64,000 bases of DNA from an uncultured Clostridia bacterium (GCA_934233745.1 CAKQGN010000008.1:1-64000), one strand, 5' to 3'. Counted from the first letter of the stretch, positions 33,753-41,927 are shown. Notes: generated by a model not told the origin, from the sequence alone. A program made the numbers and translations.

Positions 33753-34886
33753 ATGGACGATTTTAACAATTTCTTTGACGATCAAAGAAATACACAACCC
33801 GAGCATACCCCCGTATATCACACCCCCTCACCGAATCACAACAACAAACTCGGTCCGGTCGGTATAATGTGCGTGGTGATTGCGGTTGTAATGTGTATCG
33901 TCGTTCTTGTCAACGTAATAGTGTTGGCAAGCCTCAAACAAACCATAGCCGAAGAATATGCAGCATCGATTTCAGCGGATATGAAACAACAATACCGCGA
34001 GGCAATCGACGAAGCGTTGAAAGGAACGGATGTCGTTGAAAACATCACGGACGCAGCAACCGAAAAAGCGTTGGAAGCACTCAAAACCAATGTCGGCATT
34101 GTCGCAAATTCAAAATCCGCATCTGTCGCAAGGCTGTATATGTACAAAGACTCCAACGTCAATCCGTCTACAACATCGTACAACGGCATAGCAAGCGGGT
34201 TTTTGGTCACCGATTCCACATCGGCAAAAAAACAACGCTACTTGCTCACAAATGCACACTGCGTCAGATACGAAGCGACAAAATCTTCTCAATCGGGATA
34301 TCCGTTCGGAGGATTCGGCAAAGTCACGTATGAATGGGCGTCGTACGGCACAATCATCTGTATGTTCGACGGCGACACTTCAAACTACTACAAACTCGAA
34401 GTCGTAGCATACGGCGCATATCAAGGCGACCACATTTCTGCAGAATCGGACGATCCGGATATCGCACTTTTGAAAGTCGTAGGCAAAGTTTCAGGCTCAA
34501 GCGTCATTGACGAACAGCCCTCAAACGAAACTCATCCTTCCCTCAAAATTGCGGCAAACGACGCAACGAGAGGATCTGCAATCGCTTTGATCGGCAATCC
34601 CGAAGGCGTCGGAACGACAAACAGCATCTCGACAGGCATTATCTCTCAGACGGGAATCACGATTTCAAGCTGGGGTTCAGGCACGTTTGTTATGACGGAT
34701 GCAGCAGTCAACGGCGGAAACAGCGGCGGTCCGATGATAGATATCCTCGGCAACGTTGTCGGAATCGTTGAGTCGAAACTTGTCGACGAAAGTATTGACA
34801 ACATGGGCTTTGCCCTCTCTGCTTCAACGATAAGAAACTTTGTGGACAGCGTTTCGAAGAAGCAAAACCTGAATCTCACTCTGTGA
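33753..34886 (+). CDS. Membrane-anchored trypsin-like serine protease (HtrA/S1C type) without PDZ
   Basis: A 377-aa protease with a cytoplasmic Asn/Asp/Pro-rich head (1-33), one transmembrane helix (about 35-60), a short coiled linker and an external S1C protease domain. The triad is complete: His169 (LLTNAHCV), Asp236 (DPDIALLKV) and Ser324 (GGNSGGPM). No PDZ domain follows: the chain ends about 53 residues after the catalytic Ser. HtrA relatives degrade misfolded envelope proteins; that role is inferred. AAGGAGC precedes the ATG. Confidence 0.9.
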   Translation: MDDFNNFFDDQRNTQPEHTPVYHTPSPNHNNKLGPVGIMCVVIAVVMCIVVLVNVIVLASLKQTIAEEYAASISADMKQQYREAIDEALKGTDVVENITDAATEKALEALKTNVGIVANSKSASVARLYMYKDSNVNPSTTSYNGIASGFLVTDSTSAKKQRYLLTNAHCVRYEATKSSQSGYPFGGFGKVTYEWASYGTIICMFDGDTSNYYKLEVVAYGAYQGDHISAESDDPDIALLKVVGKVSGSSVIDEQPSNETHPSLKIAANDATRGSAIALIGNPEGVGTTNSISTGIISQTGITISSWGSGTFVMTDAAVNGGNSGGPMIDILGNVVGIVESKLVDESIDNMGFALSASTIRNFVDSVSKKQNLNLTL

Positions 34887-34953
34887 GATTCCACCAACTT
34901 CATCTCCCCAATTATAGCCGGCACTTTTTTTTATCCTCCCTATGCCGGCAAGG

Positions 34954-34987
34954 AAAAACCCCACGTTTTGTGGGGTTTTCCTTTTTT
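34954..34987 (+). terminator. Rho-independent terminator of the protease gene
   Basis: AAAACCCCAC-GTTTT-GTGGGGTTTT, then CC and seven T residues. A longer inverted repeat, GCCGGCA..TGCCGGC, lies just upstream (about 34916-34950). Confidence 0.9.
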
Positions 34988-35039
34988 TGATTTTTTGCAT
35001 TGATAATGAAATTATAGGGATTGCAAGAACAAGCAAGGG

Positions 35040-35405
35040 GTTTTCGTCGTGTACTCTAAATTGGATGTACCCCCTCTTTCCCTCTCGGGCTTTTGTTCTT
35101 CCTACACAAGAGGTGAATGTTTAGAACTCTAAATGCAATTCCCCCTTCCTCACGTGTTTCCCCGACTGCCGTTCCCCCTTAAAAGGGAACCCACGGCGTC
35201 CGCTCCACGTGGGGCAACACTCGGCACTCGCATAGATAAGTATCGTCCCTTTGTTATGCCACTGCGCTTTGTGCGCCAGCTACGCAACAACACGGCGCAG
35301 TCGCTTGTACTATCCATCAAGCTCGGCGCTCCAATTTCTCGCCGCCGTTGCGGCTCGCACTCGAAATAGGCACATACCGTGTATAAGTAAGCTACGAATA
35401 AGTGT
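35040..35405 (+). repeat. Composite intergenic repeat family 1, copy E1
   Basis: Starts GTGTACTCTAAATTGGATG and contains the CCCCCTTCCTCACGTGTTTC, GGGAACCCACGGCGTCCGCT and CTCGCCGCCGTTGCGGCTCG modules, ending at TATAAGTAAGCTACG. It is followed head-to-tail by copy E2. There is no gene between 34887 and 35937. Confidence 0.8.
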
Positions 35406-35733
35406 GTGTTACGTCCTCTACAAGAGTTTTTCGGCGTGAACTCTAATTGCAATTTCCCCCTTCCTCACGTGTTTCCCCCACCGCCGTTCCCCCTTAGAAG
35501 GGAACCCACGGCGTCCGCTCCGCGTGGGGACACACTCAGCACTCGCATAGATTGCTATCGTTCTCTTTTTATGACACTCGCTCGCGGACGAAAAGAATCC
35601 AAACTCGTCCGCTCACTTGTACTATACGTCAAGCTCGGCGTTCGCTTTCTCGCCGCCTTGCGGCTCGTGTTCCGTCTTTGAATAGGCACATACCGTTTAT
35701 AAGTACGCTCTGAATGAGTGTTCGTTTGTCCGA
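35406..35733 (+). repeat. Composite intergenic repeat family 1, copy E2 (tandem)
   Basis: Begins CCTCTACAAGAG, again runs through CCCCCTTCCTCACGTGTTTC, GGGAACCCACGGCGTCCGCT, the GCGGACGA hairpin shared with window positions 19-49, and the CTCGCCGCCTTGCGGCTCG module. The first 175 bases of the window match its last half. Confidence 0.8.
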
Positions 35734-35734
35734 T

Positions 35735-35785
35735 TGAGATAAAGAGCGCGAAAACGCCCCTCGAACGACAACCCTAAACAGTATT
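35735..35785. repeat. Truncated hairpin element
   Basis: GAGATAAAGAGCGCGAAAAC, CGCCCCTCGAACGACAACCC then loss of the second half. Related to the left part of 26314-26403. Confidence 0.5.
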
Positions 35786-35810
35786 TAATTCAAAACCTCT
35801 CCAAACAGTG

Positions 35811-35943
35811 CTATTGTAAATTGCGATATTTGGATGAAGAACAAGGAAGGCTGCGACCAAACAGACAAGAGCGTACTTGTTGTACGTGACTGTTTGGATG
35901 GTCACACCTGACGCAGTTGTTCGCCAAATAGTGCAATTTAATA
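35811..35943. repeat. Terminator-embedded hairpin element, copy 3 (lipoprotein 3' end)
   Basis: Left arm CTATTGTAAATTGCGATATT pairs with the right arm, which on the minus strand is the gene end CTATTAAATTGCACTATT including its TAA. Inside: TGGATGAAGAACAAGGAAGG opposite TGACGCAGTTGTTCG, second stem with CCAAACA / TGTTTGG, and hairpin GCGTACTTGTTGTACG. Confidence 0.8.
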
Positions 35944-36369
35944 GTTGCGGGCGATGGATAAGAGCTCATAATACCCACACATAATCACCCTGTCATATCT
36001 ATATGAAAGCCACTTGTCGGAGTCTTTTTTGTTGTCGGATATGTAGGTTTTGCAGGCATTTTCCGTCCAATCGGCAGTTGAATCGTTGCCACAAAAGATA
36101 ATATAAAGTTCCTCGGTGATTTCCGTGTCCTGACCTTCGACATTGCGGGTGTATGTTTTGGTTGAACGTATGAGATCCTCAAAAACATATCCTTTGGCTT
36201 GCGCGGTCATCGGTGTGGTACGCACATACGAAATGGATGCTCCCGCCTCTTTAAGACGAGATTCTATGGCATTTTGCTTCATGCCGATTTTCATACACGA
36301 AGTCAAACCGACAAGCAATATGCATGCCAAAAGCGCAACCGTTATAGACATAATTACTTTTTTTCTCAT
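35938..36369 (-). CDS. Small lipoprotein of unknown function
   Basis: A 143-aa protein, unrecognised: signal peptide MRKKVIMSITVALLACILL with lipobox LTSC (Cys25), then an alpha/beta domain with EDLIRSTKTYTRN, ELYIIFCGNDSTADW and a C-terminal YYELLSIARNY. No Shine-Dalgarno sequence is present; a consensus promoter ends 6 nt before the ATG. The stop codon lies in the outer stem of a hairpin element. Confidence 0.75.
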   Translation of the reverse strand: MRKKVIMSITVALLACILLVGLTSCMKIGMKQNAIESRLKEAGASISYVRTTPMTAQAKGYVFEDLIRSTKTYTRNVEGQDTEITEELYIIFCGNDSTADWTENACKTYISDNKKDSDKWLSYRYDRVIMCGYYELLSIARNY

Positions 36370-36375
36370 ATTTAC

Positions 36376-36403
36376 ATTATAAATGCAAATGATATTTTGT
36401 CAA
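36376..36403 (-). promoter_or_regulatory. Consensus promoter 6 nt before an ATG (leaderless)
   Basis: Minus strand TTGACA, 16-bp spacer, TATAAT, then GTAAAT and the ATG at 36369. Confidence 0.8.
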
Positions 36404-36522
36404 TCTCAAAAAAGCGCTAAATAATGCGGACATACATGCGTCGTACTGAAATTTAGAATTGTAAAATCTTTCCATGCATACGAAAGCCATTGATGCAAAC
36501 AATATAATCAGGAGGCAACAAA

Positions 36523-36657
36523 ATGAAAAATTCACTTATCATCGGCACAATGCTTGGGTTGGTTACCGCTACAGCACTTTATTGCAGTATGTCGAACAAT
36601 TCGCTAAAAAAAGCAAAACGTGCCTTTGTAAACAAAATCGAAGACATTGTTATGTAA
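36523..36657 (+). CDS. 44-aa small membrane protein
   Basis: A short frame with a perfect ribosome binding site (AGGAGGCAACAAA, then ATG). The protein has one hydrophobic segment (MKNSLIIGTMLGLVTATALY), then a polar basic tail (NNSLKKAKRAFVNKIEDIVM). Clostridia often carry such YtxH-like mini-proteins; function unknown. It ends shortly before an 18-bp perfect terminator stem. The longer frame starting at 36474 is in another frame and lacks a site. Confidence 0.75.
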   Translation: MKNSLIIGTMLGLVTATALYCSMSNNSLKKAKRAFVNKIEDIVM

Positions 36658-36686
36658 ATAACAGGTCAAGTTCATTTATCCTCTAT

Positions 36687-36738
36687 AACACAAATCGTGT
36701 ATTGATTGTTAAACACAATACACGATTTGTGTTTTTAT
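36687..36738 (+). terminator. Terminator with an 18-bp perfect stem
   Basis: AACACAAATCGTGTATTG, 11-base loop, CAATACACGATTTGTGTT, then TTTATTT. Ends the 44-aa gene. 36740-36860 is A/T-rich without a gene. Confidence 0.88.
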
Positions 36739-36860
36739 TTAGATGTTTTAAGCAATATTACGGCAAATTCGGCAAATTATTACACGATACGTGTGTTAGG
36801 TCGTTTTTGAAATATGGTTGTTTATAATCGATTGAATTGCATCGATACACAAACTTTGAC

Positions 36861-36890
36861 AAAAAAACAATCCGCAGTAAACTGCGGATT
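36861..36890 (-). terminator. Rho-independent terminator of nifU
   Basis: AATCCGCAGT, two-base loop, ACTGCGGATT, then seven T residues on the minus strand. Confidence 0.9.
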
Positions 36891-36918
36891 GCCAAACAAC
36901 ATAGTATGAGATGTGCGA

Positions 36919-37305
36919 TTAAACAGTTTCTTTTTCAGGAACTTCGCCTTTCAGATAAGAATCGATTGCCATACGAATTGCGTCTTCTGCAAGCACAGAG
37001 CAATGAATCTTTTGCGGCGGCAAACCATTAAGCTCTTCAATGACTTGTTTGTTGGTGAGTTTCAGAGCTTCGTCGATTGTCTTGCCGATAATCATTCCCG
37101 TTGCGGTCGAGCTTGAAGCAACCGCGGCGGCGCAGCCAAACGTCTTGAATTTTGCGTCCTTGATGACGTTGTCCTCTATACGCATTGTAATCTGCATAAT
37201 ATCACCGCACACTTCGTTTCCGACAGTGCCGATTGCATTGTAGTTTTCAACCTCTCCCATGTGTTGAGGATTTTTGAAAACTTCCATAACTTTTTCGTTG
37301 TACAT
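36919..37305 (-). CDS. nifU: Fe-S cluster scaffold NifU/IscU
   Basis: Scaffold on which [2Fe-2S] clusters are assembled with sulfur from the upstream desulfurase. The 128-aa protein has the three scaffold cysteines Cys33 (NEVCGD), Cys58 (TFGCAAA) and Cys102 (IHCSVLAEDA), plus Asp35, all in normal places. AAGGAGTATAT precedes the ATG. It lies 72 nt after nifS on the same transcript and ends at its own terminator. It matches the short IscU-like NifU of Clostridia. Confidence 0.95.
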   Translation of the reverse strand: MYNEKVMEVFKNPQHMGEVENYNAIGTVGNEVCGDIMQITMRIEDNVIKDAKFKTFGCAAAVASSSTATGMIIGKTIDEALKLTNKQVIEELNGLPPQKIHCSVLAEDAIRMAIDSYLKGEVPEKETV

Positions 37306-37377
37306 ATATACTCCTTAAAGGCTATGCCTTAAAAAATTTTATTTGTTTTAGAGTTTCAAACTTCACCGCACCGCGCC

Positions 37378-38544
37378 TTACTTTTTGTAAAGCGGCGACA
37401 TTTCTCTCAATCTCTTGACTATCTTGACAAGCTGATCGACGGTGTAATCCACCTCTTCCATTGTGTTGTGCTTGCCAAAAGTAAACCTTATAGATCCGTG
37501 TGCGGTACCGACCGGGACTCCGATTGAAAGCAGCGTTCTTGACGGTTCGAGAGAACCGGAAGAGCATGCCGATCCCGATGACGCGCTTATACCCGCAAGG
37601 TCAAGCGAAAACAATATCGACTCACCCTCGATATAGCGGAAACTGAAGTTTGCGTTGTTTGGAAGGCGTTTTGATGTATCCTTTGCGCCGTTGTAATAGA
37701 TGTCGTCGATTTCGTTGAGCACTCTTTCGACAAAGTGATCTCTCAAAGACGCAACGTATTTGTCGTCTTCCTCAATCGTTTTCAAAGCCTCGTCAAGCGC
37801 GGTTGCCATACCGACTACACCGGGTGTGTTTGTCGTACCTCCGCGGTGCGCTCTCTCTTGCTCGCCGCCGGTGAGAAGTTTCTCGATGCGAATGCCGTTT
37901 CTCACATACAGCATACCCATGCCCTTGGGGCCATAGAACTTGTGTGCGGACATTGAAAGCATATCCACTCCCAAATCCTTTACGTCGTATTTGATTGCGC
38001 CGGTTGCCTGCACTGCGTCCGTGTGGAACAATACTCCGTGATTGTGTGCAACTTGGCAAAGCTCCTTGATGGGTTCGACAGTGCCGATTTCGTTGTTTGC
38101 ATACATAATGCTGACAAGTACCGTGTCGGGACGAATTGCTTTTTCAAGGTCGTCCACGGATACAAATCCTTCATTGTCGACAGGAAGATACGTGACTTCC
38201 CAGCCATACTTTTCAAGTTGTTTGCATGTCGTGTAAACTGCGGGATGTTCGATGACAGATGTAATTATATGTTTGCCTTTTTCAATGTTTTGAAGCGCAA
38301 TTCCTTTGATTGCCCAGTTGTCCGCTTCGGTGCCGCATGACGTGAAATAAATCTCACTTGGTTTTGCGCCTATGCAATTTGCCAAAAGCTGCCTTGCGTC
38401 GTTGACGGCCTTCGCACCTTCACGTCCGTAAACATGTTGAGAATTCGGGTTGCCGAACACATCCGAGAAATAAGGCTTCATTGCCTCAAACGCTTTATGC
38501 GACAGCGGCGTAGTTGCCGCATGATCGAGATAAATCTTGTCCAT
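37378..38544 (-). CDS. nifS: Cysteine desulfurase NifS/IscS
   Basis: PLP enzyme that takes sulfur from cysteine for Fe-S cluster assembly. The 388-aa frame begins MDKIYLDHAATTPLS; PLP Lys202 lies in MSAHKFYGPKG and the persulfide Cys327 in SGSACSSGSLEPS. Start at 38544, with AAGGTATAT upstream; the longer frame to 38619 is rejected. No iscR gene is next to it, unlike many Clostridia. A consensus promoter lies 140 bp upstream, leaving a long leader. Confidence 0.95.
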   Translation of the reverse strand: MDKIYLDHAATTPLSHKAFEAMKPYFSDVFGNPNSQHVYGREGAKAVNDARQLLANCIGAKPSEIYFTSCGTEADNWAIKGIALQNIEKGKHIITSVIEHPAVYTTCKQLEKYGWEVTYLPVDNEGFVSVDDLEKAIRPDTVLVSIMYANNEIGTVEPIKELCQVAHNHGVLFHTDAVQATGAIKYDVKDLGVDMLSMSAHKFYGPKGMGMLYVRNGIRIEKLLTGGEQERAHRGGTTNTPGVVGMATALDEALKTIEEDDKYVASLRDHFVERVLNEIDDIYYNGAKDTSKRLPNNANFSFRYIEGESILFSLDLAGISASSGSACSSGSLEPSRTLLSIGVPVGTAHGSIRFTFGKHNTMEEVDYTVDQLVKIVKRLREMSPLYKK

Positions 38545-38680
38545 ATATACCTTGTTGCGCTTTCGCGCCAAAACTTTATTTCGAGTTGCTACCGTCGAAA
38601 TCGTCAAAACAATCTTCAAGCGGTTTCGACGAATATATTACGCTTCCGAACATGAAAAATATTTCATATTTGGCATAATA

Positions 38681-38709
38681 GGTATATCACTAACAGTCAA
38701 AATTGTCAA
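38681..38709 (-). promoter_or_regulatory. Consensus promoter of nifS-nifU with long leader
   Basis: Minus strand TTGACA, 17-bp spacer, TATACC. The leader to the nifS start is about 130 nt. A 12-codon frame (ATGCCAAATATG..., MPNMKYFSCSEA) begins 4 nt after the -10 box. Confidence 0.65.
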
Positions 38710-38738
38710 GCGTACAAATAATATTTGTACGGAAGACA

Positions 38739-39482
38739 TTATTCCTCGTCTTCGACATCGAGAGTTGCGTTGTGATAGACGTTTTGCACGTCGTCAAGCT
38801 CCTCGAGTTTGTCAATCATTTTGATGATAGTTGCTTGTTGCTCGGACGTGGGCGACACATAGTTGTCGGGAATCATATCGACTTCTGCTGAAAGCACATT
38901 TACGCCGTCCTTTTCGAGAGCTTCGCGAACGGATTGGAGTTTCGAGCTGTCACAATAGACTTCAAACACTTCTTCATCATCGGAATTGATGTCCTCAAAA
39001 CCGTCGATTTCAAGCGCATACATCATCAAATCGTCTTCCGTGATGTCCTCTTTTGCAATGGTAATGACGCCTTTGCGTTTGAACATAAAGGAAACGCAAC
39101 CGGTCGTGCCCATCGAACCGCCGAATTTGTCAAACAAGTGACGAACGTCGCCTGCCGTGCGGTTTTTGTTGTCGGTGAGCGCTTCGACGATAATTGCCGT
39201 TCCGCCGACGCCGTATCCTTCGTAAGTCATATCTTCATAGTTGATGGATCCGAGTTCGCCGCTGGCTTTTTTGATGGAACGCATAATGTTGTCGTTGGGC
39301 ATATTGTTGTCTTTTGCCTTGGCGATGACTTGGGCGAGCTTGCTGTTGCTGTTGGGATCGGCACCGCCTTCTTTTACCGCAACTGCGATTTCACGTCCGA
39401 TCTTGGTGAACACGTTTGCACGCGCCGCATCGGTTTTGCCTTTCTTTTGTTGAATGTTATGCCATTTGCTGTGTCCGCTCAT
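38739..39482 (-). CDS. yebC: YebC/PmpR family protein
   Basis: A 247-aa YebC-type protein: MSGHSKWHNIQQKKGKTDAA start, the GGADPNSNSKLAQVIAKAK segment, YGVGGTAIIVEALTDNKNRT and FKRKGVITI are all canonical. The family was long annotated as transcription regulators; recent work ties one branch to translation of proline-rich stretches. I cannot tell which role applies. Upstream of nifS, 13 nt downstream of the methyltransferase gene. Confidence 0.95.
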   Translation of the reverse strand: MSGHSKWHNIQQKKGKTDAARANVFTKIGREIAVAVKEGGADPNSNSKLAQVIAKAKDNNMPNDNIMRSIKKASGELGSINYEDMTYEGYGVGGTAIIVEALTDNKNRTAGDVRHLFDKFGGSMGTTGCVSFMFKRKGVITIAKEDITEDDLMMYALEIDGFEDINSDDEEVFEVYCDSSKLQSVREALEKDGVNVLSAEVDMIPDNYVSPTSEQQATIIKMIDKLEELDDVQNVYHNATLDVEDEE

Positions 39483-39495
39483 ATTGTTCTCCTGA

Positions 39496-40275
39496 TTATA
39501 AAGTTTGATACATCGAAACGGCGGTTGCGACCGCTACGTTCAATGATTCGATTTCGTTTTTCATCGGCAACGAATAGGTGTTTTTTGCCGCGCGTTTCAA
39601 GACATCGCGAACGCCGTGCGCCTCGTTGCCTGCCACCAAAAGTATTGGTGTGTGAGGTTTGTTTTCAATGATATTTTTGCCGCCCATATCCAAAACCGCG
39701 CTGTTTGTATCGCGCATAAGTTCAAGCGCAATATCCTCGTCTACTTCATGCAAACGAACCCTGAAAAGTCCGCCGAGCGTCGCTCTTACGACTTTGGGCG
39801 AAAAAACGTCGGTCGTATCCAAAAGGTATACGTCTGAAAAGTCGCATGCCGCAGCTGTTCTCAGTATCGTACCGAGATTGCCCGGATCGCTTACTCCGTC
39901 AAGCAAAAGAGCATTCCCCTTTGGCATTTGAAAGTCTAGCGAAGGCATTTTGCACACGGCGCATATGCCGTATGGAGAAACGGTGTCGGCAACATATGCC
40001 ATAACCTCGTCACTGACATAATACACTTGCGCGTGCGTAAAAGCAAGGGAGTCATGCGATTTTGCGTCTTTCTCCTTGCCGAATACCTGCTCTGCTTCTT
40101 CTTGTCTTTGACAAGTTGCCAGCACGTATTCGACCTCAACGGAAGGTGGCATATCCTTGATGAGATTTGTCCCTTCAACCAAAAACAGTCCCGACTCTTT
40201 GCGGAACTTCTTTTGAGAAAGCGAACGCGCTTCTCTGACGAATCGATTTTTGGTTGAAGTGATTGTTTCAGTCAT
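39496..40275 (-). CDS. SpoU/TrmH-family RNA 2'-O-methyltransferase
   Basis: A 259-aa SPOUT methyltransferase that probably modifies rRNA. The N-terminal substrate-binding region (KNRFVREARSLSQKK, FLVEGTNLI) is followed by the trefoil-knot motifs DPGNLGTILRTAAA, LLVAGNEAHGV and LPMKNEIESLNVAVATAVS. AAGGCGGTTAGA precedes the ATG at 40275. Firmicute genes of this type often lie near rplT; here it is read directly after infC-rpmI-rplT. The target nucleotide is unknown. Confidence 0.9.
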   Translation of the reverse strand: MTETITSTKNRFVREARSLSQKKFRKESGLFLVEGTNLIKDMPPSVEVEYVLATCQRQEEAEQVFGKEKDAKSHDSLAFTHAQVYYVSDEVMAYVADTVSPYGICAVCKMPSLDFQMPKGNALLLDGVSDPGNLGTILRTAAACDFSDVYLLDTTDVFSPKVVRATLGGLFRVRLHEVDEDIALELMRDTNSAVLDMGGKNIIENKPHTPILLVAGNEAHGVRDVLKRAAKNTYSLPMKNEIESLNVAVATAVSMYQTL

Positions 40276-40395
40276 TCTAACCGCCTTAATTTTGCGCATT
40301 TGACATGTTTTCAAAAACATGAATCAAGCTGCAAAAAACGGTTTAACAATCAATGTTGCGCATAAATCTATGCGCAACATTGAAAAACGATTTGA

Positions 40396-40749
40396 TTATG
40401 CAAGAGCTTTCTTTGCGCTGTCGCAGAGTGTTGTAAATGCTTGAGGATCGCTGATTGCGATTTCGCTCAAAACCTTTCTGTTGAGGTCGATACCTGCGAC
40501 TTTGAGTCCGTGCATAAGAGTTGAATAGCTCATACCGTTGATACGTGCGGCAGCATTGATACGTGCGATCCAGAGACTTCTGAAATCACGTTTCTTTTGC
40601 TTTCTGCCAACGTATGCGTACACGCCGCTCTTGAGAAGTTGTTGCTTTGCAACACGATAAAGGGAATGCTTGCCTGCATAGTAACCCTTTGCTTGTTTCA
40701 TTATTTTTCTACGCTTTTTGACTGCGTTTACTGCTCTTTTAATTCTCAT
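40396..40749 (-). CDS. rplT: 50S ribosomal protein L20
   Basis: A 117-aa L20 with MRIKRAVNAVKKRRKIMKQA, KGYYAGKHSLYRVAKQQLL and the RRxF-like KKRDFRSLWIARINAA segment. It binds 23S rRNA early in 50S assembly, and in several bacteria represses its own operon. Third gene of infC-rpmI-rplT, 12 nt after rpmI. Confidence 0.98.
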   Translation of the reverse strand: MRIKRAVNAVKKRRKIMKQAKGYYAGKHSLYRVAKQQLLKSGVYAYVGRKQKKRDFRSLWIARINAAARINGMSYSTLMHGLKVAGIDLNRKVLSEIAISDPQAFTTLCDSAKKALA

Positions 40750-40761
40750 TGTTCATTCTCC

Positions 40762-40959
40762 TTATTTGTACGGCAACAACTTCTTGAGTTCTCCGCATCT
40801 TGTTTCGTCGACGTATTCGATGGAACGAAGATCTCTCTTTCTCTTGGTTGTCTTCTTGGTAAGAAGGTGGCTGTGTGCAGAATGGCCTCTCTTGTAAAGA
40901 CCGTTTGCTGTAACGTGGAAACGCTTCTTTGCTCCGCTATGTGTTTTTTGTTTTGGCAT
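40762..40959 (-). CDS. rpmI: 50S ribosomal protein L35
   Basis: A 65-aa L35: MPKQKTHSGAKKRFHVTANG then HLLTKKTTKRKRDLR. The start at 40959 follows TAGGAGGCAGACCT. Between infC and rplT as usual. Confidence 0.98.
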   Translation of the reverse strand: MPKQKTHSGAKKRFHVTANGLYKRGHSAHSHLLTKKTTKRKRDLRSIEYVDETRCGELKKLLPYK

Positions 40960-41012
40960 AGGTCTGCCTCCTATTTTATTTTGCTTTTGCTTGCAAGCAA
41001 GCAACAATAGTG

Positions 41013-41528
41013 TTATTTTTTTTGCATAGGTGCGAGAATGGTGTAAATCATACGACCTTCCTGCACGGGTTTTTTCTCGACCGTAAAGTCGCCACCGACC
41101 ATTGCAATGTAGTCCTCAACGATCTTAACCGCGATTTCGGGGTGCGCCTGTTGACGTCCTTTGAGCCTAATCGACGCTTTGACTTTGTTGCCGTCGGCAA
41201 GGAATTTTGCCGTTTGCTGAGCAAGTCTTGTCGTATCGCCGATGTCGATTGTCGCAGAAAGGCGGATTTCTTTGATTTCCATAACTTTCTGATTCTTTTT
41301 GGCTTCCTTTTCGCGTTTTTGTTGCTCGTAGCGATATTTGCCGTAGTCCATCAATTTGCATGTCGGAGGCTGAACGGAAGGCGGCGAAACCTTGCAGATA
41401 TCAAGCCCTTTTTCTTCCGCAATCGCTCGTGCTTCTCTCATCGAAATAACGCCGTATTGCTGACCGTCATCGCCGATGAGACGCACTTCTCTGTCTCTGA
41501 TTTGTTCATTGATTTGCAGTTCTTTCAA
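41013..41528 (-). CDS. infC: Translation initiation factor IF-3 (TTG start)
   Basis: Binds the 30S subunit and proofreads start codon choice. The 171-aa protein has LQINEQIRDREVRLIGDDG at the start, KLMDYGKYRYEQQKREKEAK linker, and the C-terminal domain with KGRQQAHPEIAVKIVEDY. The start codon is TTG, with AGGAG seven bases upstream. Non-AUG starts are known for infC in other bacteria, where IF-3 represses its own translation by rejecting them. First gene of the operon; behind a long attenuator leader. Confidence 0.96.
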   Translation of the reverse strand: MKELQINEQIRDREVRLIGDDGQQYGVISMREARAIAEEKGLDICKVSPPSVQPPTCKLMDYGKYRYEQQKREKEAKKNQKVMEIKEIRLSATIDIGDTTRLAQQTAKFLADGNKVKASIRLKGRQQAHPEIAVKIVEDYIAMVGGDFTVEKKPVQEGRMIYTILAPMQKK

Positions 41529-41566
41529 ATTGCTACTCCTATGCGCCCCGAAGGGTTATTTTACAT

Positions 41567-41604
41567 AAAAAAGAAGTGTCGAAGCAAAACTGCCTCAACA
41601 CTTA
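41567..41604 (-). promoter_or_regulatory. Leader terminator (attenuator) of infC-rpmI-rplT
   Basis: On the minus strand AAGTGTTGAGGCA, loop, TGCTTCGACACTT (13 pairs with two G-U), then CTTTTTT, all between the promoter at 41697-41725 and the infC start. It is an intrinsic terminator placed in the leader, as in the L20/IF-3 leaders of Firmicutes. Competing short hairpins (AAAGG/CCTTT) lie upstream. The regulator is probably L20, by analogy. Confidence 0.75.
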
Positions 41605-41696
41605 CCTATTGTCCTTATCATAGACAAGACTTTGTGAAGTGAGAACCATATCGCCGACGGCTGATGGTGAAAGGCAATTCCTTTGCTTGCTCGTAT

Positions 41697-41725
41697 ATAT
41701 TATCAAAAACACTGACTCGTGTCAA
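41697..41725 (-). promoter_or_regulatory. Consensus promoter of infC-rpmI-rplT
   Basis: Minus strand TTGACA, 17-bp spacer, TAATAT. It predicts a leader of about 160 nt. Confidence 0.75.
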
Positions 41726-41798
41726 ACAAAAGTCGGATATTTTTGAAAATATTTTAATTTTGTTTTATTGTTAGAACTAAATGTAGGTTTATTGTATC

Positions 41799-41927
41799 TT
41801 TTCGCACCGATATTGAGATGAAGAACAAGGAAGCGGTGTTTGGACGGCAACCCTAATGTACACAGCGTACATGAGTTGACGAACAAATGCCGCTGACGAA
41901 GTTATTAACTCAATAGCGGCGCGAAAA
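41799..41927. repeat. Terminator-embedded hairpin element, copy 4 (thrS 3' end)
   Basis: Outer stem TTTTCGCACCGATATTGAG / CTCAATAGCGGCGCGAAAA ends immediately at the thrS stop. Inside: ATGAAGAACAAGGAAG opposite TGACGAAGTTATTA, second stem GCGGTGTTTG / CAAATGCCGC, GGCAACCCTA and hairpin ATGTAC-ACAGC-GTACAT. 41730-41798 is A/T-rich without features. Confidence 0.8.

Noticed and set aside
41799..41927. Hairpin elements as integron attC sites
   Set aside because: They follow core genes such as thrS and metA, have no integrase nearby, and lack the R-box core pattern.
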